From Myxococcus fulvus (GTDB lineage: Bacteria > Myxococcota > Myxococcia > Myxococcales > Myxococcaceae), in assembly GCF_900111765.1 (NCBI RefSeq), contig NZ_FOIB01000005.1, positions 248,001 through 312,000 on the forward strand: a stretch of 64,000 nt of DNA, in the 5' to 3' direction. Each line of letters opens with the position of its first letter. The stretch's first letter is position 1. Under the pieces are notes generated by a model, which was not told where the DNA came from, did not search any database, and worked only from the letters and a program-made list of their open reading frames with translations. Of this stretch, positions 32,238 through 41,208 are shown piece by piece. The translations under genes and the position numbers were made by a program.

Positions 32238-35036
32238 ATGAGCGACTCGCCCTCGGCAGTGTCCGTCACCGCCAGCATCCCCGGTCAGCGCGGGGACCTG
32301 GTCGTCCACGCCCTGCGTGGAGAAGAAGAGGTGTCGCGGCGGTTCGTGTTCGAGCTCGACCTGTCGACGACGGAGCTGGCGCCGGAGGAGGCGCGCGGCG
32401 GGTTCGCCCACGTGGTGCTGGAGGACGCCTTCGGGCAGGTGCGCGAGGTGTCGGGAGTGGTGGACCGGCTCGACGTCGTCGCCACGGATGACCCGGCGCA
32501 GCTCGTGCGCTACCGGCTCACGCTCGTCCCGCAGCCGTGGCTCCTCGCGTACCGGTACGGCTTCCGCATCTTCCAGGCGCTGTCCGTGCCGGACATCGTG
32601 AAGGCCGTCTTCAAGGACGCGGGGCTCGAGGACAAGCTGTTCCGCTGGTCGCTGGAGGGCGCGTATCCCCAGCGTGAGTACTGCGTGCAGTACGACGAGT
32701 CCGAGTGGGACTTCGTGTGCCGGCTGCTCGAGGAGGAGGGCATCTGGTTCGCGTTCGAGCACAGCGCGGACGGGCATGTGATGGTGCTCTCGGACGCGAG
32801 CGAGTCCGCCGAGGTGATGGAGCCGGACGCCCTGCCCTTCCGCTACGACGCCTCGCTCGGAGGCGACGCGGTGGCGGTGTGGGACTGGCGCAGCGGCGTG
32901 CGCGCCAGCATCTCCAAGGTCAGCCTGGACGACTACGACATGCTGAACCCCTCCAAGAAGCTGGCGGCGGACCAGCTCGCCGAGGACTCCGTGCAGGCGG
33001 AGTGGTACGAGTACCCGGGCCGGTACACGCAGCCCGCGGACGGCAAGCGGCTCGCGAAGCGTCGCCTGGAGGAGCTGCGGGGACGGCGGAAGTCCGCGCG
33101 GGCTCGCACCAACGCGATGACGCTGGCAGCGGGCCGGCGCGTGTCGCTGGTGGGCCACCCCTTCGCGGACGGCGAGTACTTCATCACCGCCTCGCGCCTG
33201 CACCTTCGCTTCCACGGCCAGCAGGAGCCCGGTCCGCTCGTGGACACCGGCGCGGCGCACTGCGAGGTGGACTTCGACGTGGTGCCCTCCTCGCAGGTGT
33301 TCCGTCCCCGCCGTGAGACGCCGCGGCCGCGCATCCAGGGACTCCAGACGGCGCGAGTCACGGGGCCCTCGGGGCAAGAGCTGCACTGCGACGAGCACGG
33401 CCGCGTGAAGGTGCAATTCCATTGGGACCGTGACGGCATGCTGGACGACAAGTCGTCCTGCTGGGTCCGCGTCACGCAGGCGCACACCACGGGCTCCGTG
33501 ATGATTCCCCGCATCGGCTGGGAGGTGCTCATCGAGTTCGTGGAGGGAGACCCGGACCGGCCCGTGTGCCTGGGGCGCCTCTACAACCCGCTGAACCCGC
33601 CGGACTACAGCCTGCCCGCGCAGAAGACGGTGTCCGGGCACCGCTCCAATTCGTCGCCCGGCGCGGGGGGCTCGAACGAGGTCAGCTTCGACGACTCGGC
33701 GGACAGCCAGCGCGTCTACGTCAATGGCGCCTACGACATCAACATCAAGGCCGCCAACGACAAGAGCGCCAAGGTCGCGGTGAACCAGAAGCGCACCATC
33801 GGCACGAATCGGGAGATGTCCGTCGGCGCCAACGAGAAGATGGCGGTCAAGGGCCTCCACAACGCGTCGGTGGGCAAGGACCACAAGGTCACCGTGGGCG
33901 CCAACCGCGCGGTCAAGGTCAGCGGCATCATCGGCGAGGAGATCACCGGCGCCGTCACGCTGAAGGTCGGCGGGCTGGAGAACATGCAGGTCGGCAACCC
34001 GGCGCAGGGGCTGCTCGAGAGCATCGAGTCCCTGGCCCTCGAGGCGGCGACCGCCCTGGCGGGCAAGGCGGCGAGCCGCGCCGAAGCCGCCTTGCTCGGG
34101 CCCCTCATGCCGGGGCTGAATGCCGCCCGGGAAGCGCTGGGCACCGCCGCGGAGCTGGCCGGCCCGGCAGCAGCCCTCTTCGGAGGCGACAACACCGCCG
34201 TGGCCGTCTTCGGCTCGGAGGTGGGCCAGCTCGCCGAGGATGGGAACCTGTCCCTCTCGAACGTCATGGCATCCGGCATGGCGCAAGCCGTGTCGAGCGG
34301 TGCGCTGACACGAGGGGGCGGAGGCGCGTCACCGCGCGGTGGTGGCACTGGGGGACAAGGCTTCGGGGGCTTCGGAGGGGGAAGTGGTGGCGGAGGCGGC
34401 GCGTCGGGGTCGTGGGACGCTCCGGCCACCGAGAACGCGGGTAGCGATGGAGGCAGTGGTGGAGGTGGAGTTGGCGGAGGCGGAGGTGGTGGTGGAGGCG
34501 GCGGAGGTGGAGGAGGCGGGGGAGGCGGCGGCGGAGGCGGCGGCCCCGGCACGTGGGGCACGACGGTCGAGGGCTCCGTCACCGAGAAGATCGGCGCGCT
34601 GGCGGTCATCAACGCCGTGACGGGAGTCTCGTTCGCGGTCGGCGGAGATTCGACGGAGACGGTGGGCGCGGCCCGTATCGAGTTGATCAACGGCGGCAAG
34701 AACGAGCAGGTGGGTATCGCGAAGCTCGAGACCGTGGGCGCGTACATGGTGAAGGTGGCCAAGGCGCTCGCCATCGATGCGAAGGGGGCCGTGGCCATCA
34801 ACGTGGCCAGCCAGACCCAGGACATCACCGGAGGCCACTCCATCACCGCGGGCGCCGCGGGCATGGTGACCGCCGCCAACCTCAAGCTCGAGGCGTCCGG
34901 GAAGATCACCCTGACGTGTGGAGCCTCCGAGGTCGTCATCGATTCCAGCGGCGTGGCCATCAAGGGCGCGCTGGGCGTCACCATCGAAGGCACCTCCGAA
35001 ATCAAGATGCACCCTCCCGCCATCATGCCGGGATGA
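32238..35036 (+). CDS. tssI: T6SS spike protein VgrG with Ala-rich and poly-Gly insertion (third of three)
   Basis: 932 residues, about 190 longer than its two neighbours. Base (YCVQYDESEWDFVCRLLEEEGI) and OB domain (VTGPSGQELHCDEHGRVKVQF) are ordinary. The needle starts at about 480, is interrupted by an Ala-rich helical segment (about 595-685), then a Gly-rich stretch including about 23 consecutive Gly codons (34473-34541), and resumes with VTEKIGALAVINAVTG and VGG repeats. The extra length lies entirely in that insertion. It might be a flexible branch, an effector-docking site, or repeat expansion. C-terminus is needle-like with no enzyme. Confidence 0.94.
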   Translation: MSDSPSAVSVTASIPGQRGDLVVHALRGEEEVSRRFVFELDLSTTELAPEEARGGFAHVVLEDAFGQVREVSGVVDRLDVVATDDPAQLVRYRLTLVPQPWLLAYRYGFRIFQALSVPDIVKAVFKDAGLEDKLFRWSLEGAYPQREYCVQYDESEWDFVCRLLEEEGIWFAFEHSADGHVMVLSDASESAEVMEPDALPFRYDASLGGDAVAVWDWRSGVRASISKVSLDDYDMLNPSKKLAADQLAEDSVQAEWYEYPGRYTQPADGKRLAKRRLEELRGRRKSARARTNAMTLAAGRRVSLVGHPFADGEYFITASRLHLRFHGQQEPGPLVDTGAAHCEVDFDVVPSSQVFRPRRETPRPRIQGLQTARVTGPSGQELHCDEHGRVKVQFHWDRDGMLDDKSSCWVRVTQAHTTGSVMIPRIGWEVLIEFVEGDPDRPVCLGRLYNPLNPPDYSLPAQKTVSGHRSNSSPGAGGSNEVSFDDSADSQRVYVNGAYDINIKAANDKSAKVAVNQKRTIGTNREMSVGANEKMAVKGLHNASVGKDHKVTVGANRAVKVSGIIGEEITGAVTLKVGGLENMQVGNPAQGLLESIESLALEAATALAGKAASRAEAALLGPLMPGLNAAREALGTAAELAGPAAALFGGDNTAVAVFGSEVGQLAEDGNLSLSNVMASGMAQAVSSGALTRGGGGASPRGGGTGGQGFGGFGGGSGGGGGASGSWDAPATENAGSDGGSGGGGVGGGGGGGGGGGGGGGGGGGGGGGGPGTWGTTVEGSVTEKIGALAVINAVTGVSFAVGGDSTETVGAARIELINGGKNEQVGIAKLETVGAYMVKVAKALAIDAKGAVAINVASQTQDITGGHSITAGAAGMVTAANLKLEASGKITLTCGASEVVIDSSGVAIKGALGVTIEGTSEIKMHPPAIMPG
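34473..34541 (+). repeat. In-frame GGN trinucleotide tract (poly-Gly) in vgrG3
   Basis: About 23 consecutive glycine codons of mixed GGC/GGA/GGT/GGG use, inside a larger Gly-rich segment (about 34302-34550). Mixed codons argue against a simple recent slippage product, but such tracts can change length between strains. Confidence 0.85.
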
Positions 35037-35046
35037 GGAGAAGGAC

Positions 35047-35550
35047 ATGAGCATGCAGGCACTCAAGAGCGTGGCACGTGAAGAGGCCGAGACCTCCGAG
35101 GAGTCTCCGCGTCAGGTGAGGCTGGCACCGGCGCCCGCGGCCGCCCTGCCTCCGATGAGCCTGGGGCGACTGGTGGCGCGGGAGGGCGCGGGGTGGCGCG
35201 TGCGCATCGGCGCCGCGGAGCACCTGCTCCAGGTGGACCCCGCGGTGGACCCCGCGCTGCTCGAGGAGGCGCTCGCCTCGGGCGCGAGGGTCATCGTGGA
35301 TGCCTCCGACGAGACGCCGCTCATCGCGGGCCTGCTCGCCACGCAGCGCGCGCTGCACCTGGACCGGCAGGGAGCGGTCAACGCGCGCGTGCGCAGCTTC
35401 TCGGTGACGGCGGACGAGAAGGCGCTGCTGCGCGTCCCCGGCGCGTTCCTCCAGGTCACCGCGACCGAGGTCGAGCTGTACGCCGACCGGGTCATCACCC
35501 GTGCACGCGAGGTGGCCAAGGTCCTGGCCACCCTCATCAAGCTGAACTAG
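35047..35550 (+). CDS. Small T6SS cargo-operon protein, DUF6484-like
   Basis: 167 residues from the ATG at 35047, preceded by GGAGAAGG. A polar N-terminus is followed by a compact domain (about 40-120) with LGRLVAREGAGWRVRI, LIAGLL and a C-terminal helical stretch. It resembles the DUF6484 family, which occurs beside vgrG, DUF4150 and DUF2169 genes; I make that link from memory and am not certain. It sits 10 bases after vgrG3 and 12 before the PAAR-like gene. Likely a spike-loading or adaptor protein, by context only. Confidence 0.65.
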   Translation: MSMQALKSVAREEAETSEESPRQVRLAPAPAAALPPMSLGRLVAREGAGWRVRIGAAEHLLQVDPAVDPALLEEALASGARVIVDASDETPLIAGLLATQRALHLDRQGAVNARVRSFSVTADEKALLRVPGAFLQVTATEVELYADRVITRAREVAKVLATLIKLN

Positions 35551-35562
35551 GAGCCCGCGCCC

Positions 35563-35940
35563 ATGAGCGTCACCGCGCTTGGAATGACGGTCGTCGGAGA
35601 GAAGAGCAAGCACACCGTGGTGCCCATGGCGCCCAACATGTGCCACACGCCCGCGGCGCCCAGCCCGCTGCCCATGCCCTACCCCATCACCGGGGACTCG
35701 GGCTCGCTGAGCGTCAAGTGCAGCAACATCGAGATCGAGAGCAAGCACGTCCACAGCTCGTTCTGCAAGACGGGGAACATGAAGGGCAACGAGCCCGGCG
35801 TCGCGCTCACCAAGGACATCACCGTCGCGGGCGTCAACCGCGGCGTGGCGTGGGGACTGCCCGTCCCCGCCGTCACCGTGCACTTCGAGGGCAAGCCCGT
35901 CTGCGTGACGGGGAACGTGGGCTTCGGGGACTCCCGGTAG
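35563..35940 (+). CDS. PAAR-like spike-tip protein (DUF4150)
   Basis: 125 residues, matching the DUF4150 PAAR-like family that sharpens VgrG and can carry effectors. Shows the N-terminal VVPMAPNMCHTPA region, PIT, and Cys at 27, 53, 68 and 114, candidates for metal binding at the tip. There is no C-terminal toxin fusion, so any effector must be recruited in trans, consistent with the adaptor-like genes that follow. Four bases separate it from the next gene. Confidence 0.88.
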   Translation: MSVTALGMTVVGEKSKHTVVPMAPNMCHTPAAPSPLPMPYPITGDSGSLSVKCSNIEIESKHVHSSFCKTGNMKGNEPGVALTKDITVAGVNRGVAWGLPVPAVTVHFEGKPVCVTGNVGFGDSR

Positions 35941-35944
35941 GGGC

Positions 35945-37939
35945 GTGGGCGTGACGGAGCGGATGGGCATCCAGACAGTCCAGGCGTTGCTCGATGAGGC
36001 GTTGCTCGGCTTGAGGGCGGTGACAGACCCGGCGCTGCCCATCCGGCAGGCCGAGGAGCAGCTCGCGCTGGCCCTGCGTGAGGCCTACGAGGCCCACGCG
36101 GCGCGCGCGCGGTTCACCGCACGGCGCGAGCACATCCGCGCCATGGCGACGAACCTCCACGCGGCGGCGCGGTTGCTCGCGCAGGTCCCCACGGCGGACC
36201 CGGGCGGACTCGCGGAGCTGGCGCTGCTCCAGCAGGCCATGAAGGCGGCCATCGGCGCCCTGGGTGAGCCTTTCTCCACCGGCGCCGACGCGCGGCCGCT
36301 CCCGCCCAAGGTCCGCGCGGAGCCCCTGCGCGCGAGCCTCCGCGAGCCCCGGCTGCTCGAGCCGGTGCGCGAGGTCCTCCTGCCAGCCATCCCCCTGCCG
36401 GAGCTGCCCGAGCCGGAAGCGCCGCCCCCGGCCCCACCCGCGGCGCCTCCGCCCGTGACGACGCTCGCGCAGCTCGACGCGCTGCTCGCCAAGGCGCACG
36501 CGCGGCTGGCGGCATTCGAGGCAGAAGAAGACGACGACGAGGACACCGCGCCGGAGGAGGACGAAGCGAGGGTCGCGGCGACGGACGCGGAGGCCCTGCC
36601 CCTCCACTTCGGCAACCCGAAGGCCGAGGAGGACGTGCTCTTCGGCCATGCACGCACCTGCCTGGAGGACCTGGGGATGTTCGGGCTGATGCGTCGGGCC
36701 CGTCCCCTCACGCCCTGGACGAATGGCGAGCGCACCGAGCGACGGCTGGTGCGCCGCGTGGACGCCATCGTCGCCTGTGGCCCCCCCATCCTGCCGCGCC
36801 TGGTGAAGCTGCTGGAGGAGCGTCCCGAGCCGGACCCCGAGCTCACCTGGGCCAACGTGTTCCTCTTCGGCTCACTCGCCGGGGACGATGCGCTCGATCA
36901 GGCCCTGCGCATCATCCGGACCGTGGAGCTGAGCGAGCCGAGGATGGCCGAGGCGGTGACGGACGCGCTCTCGCTCGCGCCCCATCCAGGCATCGAGCGG
37001 GCGGTGCGCCCGTGGCTGGACGCGGAGTTGCCGGCGCGAAGGGCCGCGGGGCTGCGCATCCTCGCGCGGCGCGGCGCGCTCTCCGTGTCCGACGTGGAGC
37101 GCGGACTGGAGGACCCGGAGGTGGAGGTGATTCGGGCCGCGAGCCAGGCGCTCGGGGCCACCCAGGGTCCCGTGCCTCACCGCGCGCTCGAACAGGCGCT
37201 GCGCCACGAGGACGAGGAGGTCGTCCGCGCCGCGCTGGAGAGCGCCCTGCTGCGGCGAAGCGAGCAAGGCCTGGAGCGAGCGCGCGCGTTGGTGCTGAAG
37301 GGTCAGGGCGCCTTCGCGGACGCGGCCATCTTCCTGGCGATGTCCGCCGACGCGTCCGGAGCCGACGACCTGCGCGCCGCGCTGGACTCGGGTGATGTGC
37401 CCGCGGTGCTGCGAGCCCTGGGGTGGTTCGGTGACCTGTCGTTCATGGAGGTGCTGCTCGAGCACCTGGCGATGGACGCGCCCGACACGAAGGTCGCGGC
37501 GCTGGACGCGCTCCAACGGCTGACGGGAGCGTCCCTGACCGAGGAAATCCCGAGCCCCGAATACGCGCGGGACGCCCTGCCCTTCCAGCGGCCCTTCACA
37601 CCGCCCACGCCCGTGCTCGACCTGACGGACCGGGCCATCGTGTGGGCTGACTGGTGGGCGAAGCATGGCCGCCACGCCAGGAAGGGCACGCGGTACCGCT
37701 TCGGTCACGCGTGGAGTCCGAAGGTCTCCTTGTGGGAACTGGAGGCCCCGGAGTCACTGCCCGCGGTGCGCCGGTGGGTGCACGTGGAGCTGGCGGTGCG
37801 CACGGGCGGAGCCGTTCCGTTGGACCGCTCGGACTTCGTCGTCCGGCAGCTCGCGCAGCTCGAGGCCTGGAGGGTTCATGTGGAGTCGGGCAGCCGGCGG
37901 AGCCCGGCGGATGGGTGGACGACGCGGTATGCGAGGTGA
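35945..37939 (+). CDS. HEAT-repeat protein of T6SS locus (TIGR02270-like)
   Basis: 664 residues if the GTG at 35945 is used; GTG 35951 or ATG 35963 are alternatives. Helical N-terminal domain (about 1-110), Pro-rich linker (about 150-175), acidic stretch near 195-215, then HEAT-like helical repeats (about 280-540; DPEVEVIRAASQALGA and DEEVVRAALESALLRR units) and a C-terminal domain. Resembles TIGR02270-type proteins that are multi-copy in Myxococcus; family assignment is from memory. Helical scaffold suggests protein-protein contact, probably in cargo delivery. Confidence 0.7.
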   Translation: MGVTERMGIQTVQALLDEALLGLRAVTDPALPIRQAEEQLALALREAYEAHAARARFTARREHIRAMATNLHAAARLLAQVPTADPGGLAELALLQQAMKAAIGALGEPFSTGADARPLPPKVRAEPLRASLREPRLLEPVREVLLPAIPLPELPEPEAPPPAPPAAPPPVTTLAQLDALLAKAHARLAAFEAEEDDDEDTAPEEDEARVAATDAEALPLHFGNPKAEEDVLFGHARTCLEDLGMFGLMRRARPLTPWTNGERTERRLVRRVDAIVACGPPILPRLVKLLEERPEPDPELTWANVFLFGSLAGDDALDQALRIIRTVELSEPRMAEAVTDALSLAPHPGIERAVRPWLDAELPARRAAGLRILARRGALSVSDVERGLEDPEVEVIRAASQALGATQGPVPHRALEQALRHEDEEVVRAALESALLRRSEQGLERARALVLKGQGAFADAAIFLAMSADASGADDLRAALDSGDVPAVLRALGWFGDLSFMEVLLEHLAMDAPDTKVAALDALQRLTGASLTEEIPSPEYARDALPFQRPFTPPTPVLDLTDRAIVWADWWAKHGRHARKGTRYRFGHAWSPKVSLWELEAPESLPAVRRWVHVELAVRTGGAVPLDRSDFVVRQLAQLEAWRVHVESGSRRSPADGWTTRYAR

Positions 37940-37945
37940 CGTGAC

Positions 37946-38977
37946 GTGAACACGCCCGAGCTGCTCAACGGCACCTCGTCCACGGTGGCCCTCGTTCCCC
38001 AACTGGGGATGGACGGAGGCATCCTGATGGTGGTCCTCATCAAGGAGCTCTTCTCCATCTCCCCGGGCGGCGCGCGGGTGACGCGCGTCGGTGGCGCCCA
38101 GGTCCGCCACGCCGACGAGCCCTGGGACAAGAAGGCGCCCGAGGCCAGCAGCATCCAGCTGCCCGCGGACGTGTGCATCCGCAAACCCTCCACGGATGTG
38201 GTGGTGGTGGGCAACGCCATGAGCAAGGGCGGCCAGGCCGTCAAACAACTGGATGTCCACATCGAGGTCGGCCCTGTCTCCAAGAGCCTGCGCGTGTTCG
38301 GCACCCGGGTCTGGTACCGGGGCGCGCTCGGGATGGCGCTGGGACCGCCGCAGCCGTTCACCAGCGTGCCCCTGAAGTGGGAGCTCGCATATGGGGGCTT
38401 CGACGCGAGTGACTCCAACAAGCCGCCCGTGGAGGAGGCGCGCAATCCCCTGGGCCGCGGCGTCGCGCGGGACTCGGACGCGCTGGTGAACCAGCCCGCT
38501 CCGCAGATCGAGGACCCACGCGACCTCATCTCCTCCGCCAGGACGCGGCCCGCGCCCGCCGGCGTGGGCGCCATCGGCAGACACTGGGAGCCCCGTCGTC
38601 GCTACGCGGGGACCGCGGACGAGAAGTGGATGAAGGAGCGCATGCCGCTGCAGCCGCTGGACTTCGATGAGCGCCACAACCAGTGCGCGACGCCCGAGCT
38701 CATCTGCCCCGAGTACCTGAAGGGGGGCGAGATGGTGAAGCTGCTCAACCTCTCCGCGGGTGGCGCCTATCACTTCGCGCTCCCGCGCCTGCACTTCGCC
38801 GTGACGACGCGGACGGACCAGGGGGAGAAGGACTACCGGCCGGTCCTGGACACGGTGCTGCTACGGCCCTCGGACGAGGAGACACTGGAGCTGACCTGGC
38901 GCACCGTGGTGCCCATGCCGCGCCCCGCGCGCCGCCTGCACTACATCCAGGTGCACGAGAAGGAGGTCCTCCGATGA
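37946..38977 (+). CDS. DUF2169 family protein, T6SS cargo adaptor candidate
   Basis: 343 residues. DUF2169 proteins are widespread partners of DUF4150 PAAR-like genes. Typical features are WELAYGGFD at about 150, NPLGRGVA, and LQPLDFDERHNQCA towards the C-terminal third. GTG start at 37946 with GAGGTGA in front. Six bases after the HEAT-repeat gene and overlapping the next gene by four bases. A role in loading an effector onto the PAAR-like tip is known for some DUF2169 proteins and is inferred here. Confidence 0.85.
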   Translation: MNTPELLNGTSSTVALVPQLGMDGGILMVVLIKELFSISPGGARVTRVGGAQVRHADEPWDKKAPEASSIQLPADVCIRKPSTDVVVVGNAMSKGGQAVKQLDVHIEVGPVSKSLRVFGTRVWYRGALGMALGPPQPFTSVPLKWELAYGGFDASDSNKPPVEEARNPLGRGVARDSDALVNQPAPQIEDPRDLISSARTRPAPAGVGAIGRHWEPRRRYAGTADEKWMKERMPLQPLDFDERHNQCATPELICPEYLKGGEMVKLLNLSAGGAYHFALPRLHFAVTTRTDQGEKDYRPVLDTVLLRPSDEETLELTWRTVVPMPRPARRLHYIQVHEKEVLR

Positions 38978-40077
38978 GCCCCCCTCGACGCCTGGACTCG
39001 GCGCACTACGGCGGACGGTGGGGCTCCGCGCCCGTCATCGTGGGTACGGCCGCGTGGAACGGGCTGGCCTTCGCGCCGTACCAGACGTGGGCCTTCCGCC
39101 GCGCGGAGCTGTCCGCGTACGCGGAGACACCGTTTCGCGCGCCCAACGGGAAGCGCGTGACGATGGCGCCCATCCGGACGCTGCCCACGCGGGATTCGGG
39201 CGCGGAGCGGCTGGTGCCCATCGCCACCCGGACGTTGACCCAGCTGCTGACGAACCTGGAGGAGCTGCCTCCGGACGCGACCGTGGCCCTGGTACTCTGC
39301 CTCCCCGAGCGGATGGGTGAGCGGACCCAGGAGGGCTTCGCCACGCAGCGACGCCAGGTGGAGAAGGCGCTGGTGCGGCTCCTGGAGGAGCGAGACCTCC
39401 GGCCCGTGGTCCACGTGGTGCCGAGGGGGCATGCCTCGCTGGCCTTCGGGCTCATCGAAGCGGGCGAGGCGCTGCGAAGCCGCAAGGTGGACATCGCGCT
39501 CGTCGGAGGCGTGGACACGTACTACGACCCGGACGTGGTCCAGACGCTCATCGACCAGCAGCGCATCTTCGACGGGGAGAACCTGGACACCTTCGTCGGA
39601 GGAGAAGGCGCGGCCTTCTGCGCGCTGACCCGGACGGACGTGGCGAAGCGGACGAAGTGGCCGGTGCTCGCGCGGCTCGACACGGTGGCCACCGACGTCG
39701 AGCTGGCCACCCAGGACAACGACGTCCCCTGCATGGCGGCGGCGCTGACGCGCGCGGGCCGCGTGGTGTCCGAGCGGCTCCGTGAAGAGCGACGCACGCT
39801 GGACTGGTGGCTCTCCGACATGACGGCGGAGGAGTTGCGCGTGCACGAGTTCAAGCTGGCCTGGCCCCGGGTGGCCCACGACGTGATGCCTCCGGAGGCC
39901 ACGCTCGAGTACCTGTCCGAGTGCCTGGGGGACCTCGGCGCCGCGGCGATGCCCACGGGGCTGGCCATCGCGGTGGAGGGCATGCTGCGAGGAGACCCGG
40001 GCGCGGCCACCTGCCTGCTGACGGGCTCGAGCGCGGGCGGCGCGCGCGGCGTGGTGCTGCTCTCACGGGAGCCGTGA
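38974..40077 (+). CDS. Thiolase-fold (ketosynthase-like) protein in T6SS cargo operon, nucleophile Cys replaced
   Basis: 367 residues from the ATG at 38974, overlapping the DUF2169 stop (ATGA). The pattern follows beta-ketoacyl synthases: GHASLAFGLIEAGEALRSRKVDIALVGGVDTYYDP (149-185 region), VGGEGAAFCAL, GDLGAAAMPTGLAIAVEGM and a C-terminal Gly/Ser-rich loop. In active synthases the position aligned with H153 is the acyl-accepting Cys (ACAS-like motif); here it reads GHAS. So the protein is probably not a condensing enzyme. Ketosynthase-like proteins do occur in other DUF2169/DUF4150 T6SS loci; their job is unclear. Confidence 0.8.
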   Translation: MSPPRRLDSAHYGGRWGSAPVIVGTAAWNGLAFAPYQTWAFRRAELSAYAETPFRAPNGKRVTMAPIRTLPTRDSGAERLVPIATRTLTQLLTNLEELPPDATVALVLCLPERMGERTQEGFATQRRQVEKALVRLLEERDLRPVVHVVPRGHASLAFGLIEAGEALRSRKVDIALVGGVDTYYDPDVVQTLIDQQRIFDGENLDTFVGGEGAAFCALTRTDVAKRTKWPVLARLDTVATDVELATQDNDVPCMAAALTRAGRVVSERLREERRTLDWWLSDMTAEELRVHEFKLAWPRVAHDVMPPEATLEYLSECLGDLGAAAMPTGLAIAVEGMLRGDPGAATCLLTGSSAGGARGVVLLSREP

Positions 40078-40084
40078 GATGCGC

Positions 40085-41011
40085 TCAGCGCAGGTCCTCC
40101 GGGAAGACGAACCGACGCAGCCAGGCCCCTGTCTTCTGCTCCTCCTGGAAGCCGCCCCAGAACTCGGTGGGCTTCTTGACGAAGTGGAGCTCCAGTACTC
40201 GCGCCACCTCGGCATAGGCGGAGGGGTACTCGAGCGCGTTGACGTCACCGAGCGTCGGGGCCTCGCCCGCCTGGATGAGCGTGGTCCCCTTCAGCGTGTG
40301 CACGTGGACCTCGGGCGTCCAGGAGCGGGCCTTGAGCGCGGCGAGGTCCATCCCGAGCTTCCCGGCGAGGCCGTCGCCCACGAGCGTGAGCCAGTTGCTG
40401 CCGGGCAGCCCTTCGCCCACGCACCAGGACATGGCATCCGGGTCCTGGATGTCGAGCCCGAGGTAGCGCTGGCTGGAGCGGTACAGGCTCCAGAACGCGG
40501 TGGACTTGACCCACTCGTTCCAGGTGCCCACGTAGCCGCCCACGCCGCAGAGCAGGGGCCAGCGCTCGCCAATCTCCTTGGCCAGTTGAAGCAGTTGCTT
40601 CGGGTCGAGGGTCTCCGGCAGCAGCACCTGGAGGAAGCCTCGGCGGCCCCGCGCCGCGTCCAGCTCCCGGTAGATGAAGCCGAGCCCCGGCGCGCCGAGG
40701 TCATCCACCAGGCGGAACGTGAACAGGTGCCTGACGCGGACATCGGCCCAGGAGACGGACAGGGACGCGAGCACGTCATCGGCGACCCGAGGCGTGAAGC
40801 GGTGCCACTCCGGCAGCGTGGAGGTGGTGTACCAGGTGAGCCGCTCGGCGGGGGCCAGTTGGAGGAAGCGCCGGAGCAGGGCCGCGGCACCCTCGGTGGC
40901 CCAGACGTAGGGCTCATCCAGGTACAGCGTCAGCCCCAGGGCATACCGCGTCAGCGTCACCTCCGGGTTGTCCGCGAGCACGTCGCCCCCCGGTCCACGC
41001 AGCTTCGACAT
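40085..41011 (-). CDS. Type VI immunity-family protein (DUF3396/TsiV-like)
   Basis: 308 residues from the ATG at 41011, chosen because AGGAGG lies eight bases upstream. N-terminus has the family-like YALGLTLYLDEPYVW, the middle contains GVGGYVGTWNE, and the end has WGGFQEEQKTGAWLRRFVFPED. DUF3396 is annotated as a T6SS immunity family. Convergent to the cargo operon (7-base gap) and divergent from the next gene. No obvious cognate toxin gene lies beside it, so it may be an orphan or neutralise an effector encoded elsewhere. No signal peptide, hence cytoplasmic. Confidence 0.75.
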   Translation of the reverse strand: MSKLRGPGGDVLADNPEVTLTRYALGLTLYLDEPYVWATEGAAALLRRFLQLAPAERLTWYTTSTLPEWHRFTPRVADDVLASLSVSWADVRVRHLFTFRLVDDLGAPGLGFIYRELDAARGRRGFLQVLLPETLDPKQLLQLAKEIGERWPLLCGVGGYVGTWNEWVKSTAFWSLYRSSQRYLGLDIQDPDAMSWCVGEGLPGSNWLTLVGDGLAGKLGMDLAALKARSWTPEVHVHTLKGTTLIQAGEAPTLGDVNALEYPSAYAEVARVLELHFVKKPTEFWGGFQEEQKTGAWLRRFVFPEDLR

Positions 41012-41208
41012 CGTCACCGCCTCCTGGCAACACCCCGAGCGATGTACGACTATCACGAGATTGTGGCTTCAAGAGACCCAGGCGCGTTTCCTTTCGATGA
41101 CGCACACCGTGGTGGACCTCGGTCCATCTGGCAGGGGCTGTCTGTCATCCGAGGGGCGCGGCTCCGACATGCCCGCACGACGCGCGCCGCACCCGAGGTG
41201 GACACACC

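Noticed and set aside
28338-34286. Very long open frame on the minus strand opposite the vgrG genes
   Set aside because: It is the antisense shadow of three clear VgrG genes in GC-rich DNA; the protein is His/Arg/Leu-rich with no domain.
38974-40077. Ketosynthase-like gene as part of a polyketide cluster with the NRPS
   Set aside because: It is embedded by overlap in the T6SS cargo operon, lacks the nucleophile Cys, and lies 32 kb from the NRPS.
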